DNA of 64,000 bases from the NCBI GenBank assembly GCA_026874595.1, contig CM049317.1, positions 22,642,882 to 22,706,881 on the forward strand. Direction: 5' to 3'. A program made the position numbers and the translations under genes. The notes beneath the pieces were generated by a model. That model saw only the letters and a list, made by a program, of their open reading frames with translations. It had not been told where the DNA came from and ran no database searches. Shown piece by piece: positions 60,441 through 64,000 of the stretch (position 1 is the stretch's first letter; each line of letters begins with the position of its first letter). Source of the stretch: Sipunculus nudus. Its lineage: Eukaryota; Annelida; Sipuncula; Golfingiida; Sipunculidae.

Positions 60441-63180
60441 TTTCTATACCTTTCCACTTGACACCTGATAAAGGAGCTTTAAGCTTCGAAAGCTCGTGAA
60501 TGAAAGAAAAAAGTCAACACTAAGCCGTCTTCATCCTGTTATCTATACAATAAGATACAAACACGGCCATACGCATTTTACATCATGACGTCTGACGCCA
60601 CATGCAGAAAGAACTATTGGAAAATCATCAATATCAAGAACAAAATAGCCAGAATTGAAAGCGATATTTATTTCATCAATCAGTGCAAGAAGGAGGACCT
60701 CGTATCAAAGGAACTACTCGTCACGAATCCGATGGCAAGGATATACAATACAGACTTCTCAGCCAGGCTATGAAGAAGTTTGTCGAAGAAACTCAGGAAC
60801 CACCTCTCTCGCGTTCTGTACTCTAGAAAGGACACGTACAACTGGAAGTATGAAGAAATACTTCACCAAATCAACCCGGACTCTGAAACAATCACTGAAA
60901 TAACTAACGTGCATAGGCGGGAGCTACCCATATACTTTACCCGGAAGACAGGTAAGCTTGAGAGACTCTCACAACACGGCCATAATTTCAGAAAATCCCT
61001 TGTTAAAAACAATTCGAACCAATGTACACTCGAACATTTTGACAGACAGTTTCACACATGACTTGGCCGTTTATACAGAAAGGTTGGACAACAAACGCAC
61101 ATACAGACTTGCGACATCTGACCCATCTAAGGTTATCAACTTATCCGCTTATAAATTAACTGATTCTGAAACTAAATTACTCTTCAAGGTTCTCGAGTTA
61201 TGACCGACTAAATCAATATATAATATAGCGTTGTGTGGTGATCTTGATGCTTTTTTTCCGGAGACTCCGCCTGGCAGAATATTTTAGTAGAGACACAGAT
61301 GCATCATGCAGACAACAAACACACACGGATAAAAAAACTTAAACTGATAGAAACAGCAAATGGACACCTTACCCGGGCGGAATAAAAAATTAGATTAAAA
61401 CATAAACACATTCAGGAGCAGGCTTAAATCCAAAATTATAGACAAAATAACCAGAATATAATTTAACCACCGGTAAACGCAAAGCAGTGATTTAATTACA
61501 GAAAAATAATGATATTGTTATCAGACCTGCCGATAAAGGGGGAGCCACTGCCATATAAAATAAGAATGACTCTGTAAAAGAAGCGTATAGCCGACTATAT
61601 AATAATAAGTATTACAAAAAACTAGATAAAGAACCAACCATACAATATCTGCAAGAACGAAACGGTCTAATCTCGACATTTCCTCAAGAAATACAACCTA
61701 AAATTAACGGATTGATCCCTTGTAATCCTAAACCGTGCCAATTCTGTACACTTCCCGAAATTCACAATAGTTAGTTACGTTCGAAACACCAACGATTTCT
61801 TAAACTAACTTAGCCAAATCAACGAAATTCAACGAGATTCTATCTTAGCAAACCTTGATGTGGAATCCTTTTACACTAATATACCCCATAATGACGGGCT
61901 TGCTGCATCTTTACAATTAATCACAAAAGTTCATACCGAAAACGCGACAACCCTATCAGTCGTGAAAAAAACTAGCGGAATTTATTCTCGACCATAATTA
62001 TTTTAGCTTCAAAAATTAGATTTATCTTCGGTTGATGAGAACGGTCATGGATACACGCGTGGCGCCCGTCATGCAAGCACATTTATGATTTCCATGGAAG
62101 AAAATTTTCTTGATCAACAAAGATTTAAACCTTTACTCTATCTACGTTACATCGACGATATCTTTCTATCACGGTCGTGAAAACCTATTAAATTTTTATA
62201 GTGATTTCAATAATTTTCTCCCAGACATAAAATTCAAAATGCAGCATTCCGTAGATAAGATAATTTTCCTTGACACCACAATAAATTAACAGATGGCAAC
62301 CTACACACATCTATATACCGCAAACCCACCGGCAGATATAATCATATCCATCCTACTAGTTGTCACCTAACCCATGTCGGTAAATCAATTATTTTCAGCC
62401 AAGCCTTAAGATACAATAGGATATGTTCCGGCAAATCTGATCGAAATAGAAAAAATCCGAAACTACATAAAATTTTATCGAGATAGGATACAAATAGAAA
62501 ACAGTAGAAAAACAAATAGGAAAAGTCACTAAAATTTCATGCAGTACTCTACTACGTCCCATAATCAAAATAGAAAACCCTCGTACACTTTTAGTTACAA
62601 CATATCATCCCCGCATACCTAAACTTCTGAAGAGAATTATTCATGATTTACAACCTTTATTAGAATCAAAAGCAACATTTAAACCCGTCTTTCCTGAGAT
62701 ACCACTTCTCTCATATAAACAACCCAAGTATCTATAAAAAATAGTAAAAAATCAAAGCTTCAAAAATGTTAACACCAATGGCGCATTCCCGTGTAAGAGG
62801 CCGCGCTGTCGCACATGCCCAATCTTAGTCCGCAAACAAACCCTAATTATCCATGGTGCGAAACACACCATTCAGGGACACTTTGGCTGCACAGGTAAAG
62901 GTACAGTTTATGTCATATTATGTAAACTATGTCCAGAAATTATTCATATAAGCGAAACCAGCCTTATGCTGAGTCTCAGAATTAATGGACACAGACAGTC
63001 CATTAAAGCGCAAGACATTAACTAACCGGTCGGAGAACATTTTTCTCAACAGAAACACTCGCCAGAAAGCATGCAGATTTGCATTCTAAAGGGTCGCATA
63101 ACCGACACACGACAACGACAAATATTGGAAGTAAAACTGATTGACAAATTTGACACCATAAGAAAGGATTAAATCGCGAT
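60440..63180 (+). mobile_element. Penelope-like retroelement (RT plus GIY-YIG endonuclease), decayed
   Basis: Domains in order: an N-terminal region (60585-61203; frames around MTSDATCRKNYW and YRLATSDPSKVINLSAYKL), RT motif VIRPADKGGATA (about 61515-61553), NLDVESFYTNIPH (about 61847), LLYLRYIDDIFLS with catalytic YIDD at 62148-62159, FLDTTIN (about 62267), a linker zinc finger (FPCKRPRCRTCP, about 62783) and a GIY-YIG domain (62890-63172). YIDD with a C-terminal GIY-YIG is diagnostic of Penelope-like elements, which reverse-transcribe their own RNA at the cut site. Many stops and frameshifts show it is dead. Confidence 0.9.
62890..63172 (+). pseudogene. GIY-YIG endonuclease domain of the Penelope-like element
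   Basis: The frame reads GKGTVYVILCKLCPEIIHIS, then ETSLMLSLRINGHRQSIK, a stop, then PVGEHFSQQKHSPESMQ and ILEVKLIDKF. This is the GIY-YIG order: VY..tC..C, Y.GeT (here HISET, with the second tyrosine lost), R..H, EHF...H, and the metal-binding Glu. The lost Tyr and the internal stop predict no activity. Confidence 0.8.
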
Positions 63181-63402
63181 GCCGACAACAATAATATCAA
63201 GTTATCCACAAACGTCATCATCTTATACGTTAACTTTCTCATACAGAATATTTAATATATAATTTAATATACCATTTATGTATGGATTATCTCCATTCAT
63301 TATCATGGACGTGTACAACAAGATCGCCACCACATTAGTCGTCAACCATCATCAGCATTGAGTCTATGAGCATTATGAACTTTAAACCATTAATGTGTCA
63401 GG

Positions 63403-63405
<3 letters not shown>

Positions 63406-63448
<43 letters not shown>
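63406..63448. repeat. (TA)n microsatellite
   Basis: About 21 TA units downstream of the Penelope-like element. Confidence 0.95.
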
Positions 63449-63451
<3 letters not shown>

Positions 63452-63707
63452 GTTTCCTTTTTGTATTTTGAACTGGTCCACAAGGCATCACGTGGTTAGC
63501 TTTTTATTACACAAAAAAGGATGTTATCATGAGCGAAGGCTCTTTTCATCCAGTACAGTGAGTAATCAATGCCGAAGAAGCAATTAAATTTTCGTTTATT
63601 TTGTAGTATTTATAGTAGTCAAATAAAAATAAATAATTATAAATAACAAAGTTGGGGTTCCAGCGTTGTAGTCGTCTCACCAAGGCTTAGTGATTTGTGC
63701 CCTTCTT

Positions 63708-63711
<4 letters not shown>

Positions 63712-63779
<68 letters not shown>
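63712..63779. repeat. (TA)n microsatellite
   Basis: About 34 TA units. Confidence 0.95.
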
Positions 63780-63781
<2 letters not shown>

Positions 63782-63784
63782 TCA

Positions 63785-64000
63785 TTAGTCCGATATAATT
63801 TCCATGGAAATTAAAATAAATGATGATGGATTAAAAACTGTTGTGTCCAAATTCTGTGAGGTACCCATACAACACATCAGGTTTAGCTGTTTAGCTTCTT
63901 CATGCAATTGTTGGTTAAATTTTATATGAGAGCAAACAAACTGATTTAATATTATTGCTTCGTTAACTGCATGTTCCTCAGGGTACGGGTACATGGATCT
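63785..64000 (-). CDS. Possible exon running off the right edge, unknown
   Basis: A minus-strand frame open from the window edge: RSMYPYPEEHAVNEAIILNQ, then FVCSHIKFNQQLHEEAKQLN and LMCCM. A weak donor (TATGG|GTACCT) lies near 63865, beyond which the frame loses its protein-like look. No family recognised. Confidence 0.25.
   Translation of the reverse strand, partial: RSMYPYPEEHAVNEAIILNQFVCSHIKFNQQLHEEAKQLNLMCCMGTSQNLDTTVFNPSSFILISMEIISD

Noticed and set aside
7244-63587. Many frames of repeated Tyr-Ile
   Set aside because: These are translations of (TA)n arrays, present on both strands.

Overview
The window looks like nuclear DNA from an invertebrate, most likely a bivalve mollusc. It is AT-rich and gene-poor, with small exons bounded by GT/AG introns. 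It holds tRNA-derived SINEs, many long (TA)n arrays, poly-G/poly-C runs, interspersed repeats carrying GTCCGTCC-type sequence, Tigger-like DNA transposons and a Penelope-like retroelement. Nothing prokaryotic is present (no operons, Shine-Dalgarno sites or CRISPR). The species call is inference. No search was run, and all gene models were built by hand from reading frames, splice signals and intron phase.

0-12 kb, minus strand. A tandem pair of inhibitor-of-apoptosis-like (BIR) genes. The complete copy (10069 down to 5537) has three exons in compatible phase. Two exons each encode half of a BIR zinc domain and the third encodes a full Ser/Thr protein kinase, so the predicted protein is a BIR-kinase fusion of about 472 residues. 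A paralogous first BIR exon lies at 24-213; the rest of that gene is off the left edge. A Tigger-type transposon (7337-8545) sits inside intron 2. A separate candidate first exon of unknown function lies at 11357-11603.

12.9-23 kb, plus strand. A four-exon gene for a small SnoaL/DUF4440-like (NTF2-fold) protein. Its 8.6-kb first intron carries a frameshifted relic BIR exon (17134-17270), Tigger-like sequence, a G-rich repeat, a SINE and other repeats. Two exon-like segments of unknown family follow on the plus strand (25832-25896 and 29832-29996).

31-36 kb, minus strand. A seven-exon gene, not evident from any single reading frame, for a predicted 217-residue single-pass type I membrane protein. 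It has a signal peptide, an N-glycosylated Ser/Thr-rich stalk built from tiny phase-1 exons, one transmembrane helix, and a tail with tyrosine motifs.

37-41.5 kb. Tandem repeats, a SINE and a frameshifted sulfotransferase fragment.

41.56-51.81 kb. A probable large CACTA/EnSpm-like transposon of about 10.26 kb. It has near-matching CACTSTAAAAA inverted termini, a 2-bp TA flank and tandem subterminal repeats. It carries a GC-rich promoter-like segment, several minisatellites, a foldback MITE, a long miRNA-like hairpin, and a SAMD3-like C-terminal coding exon interrupted by TGA.

54-64 kb. More repeats, a broken SAP/YqaJ-exonuclease gene of mobile-element type, and a decayed Penelope-like element with reverse transcriptase and GIY-YIG endonuclease. 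A possible exon runs off the right edge. The strongest biological leads are the BIR-kinase fusion array, the small-exon membrane receptor and the large TIR element.
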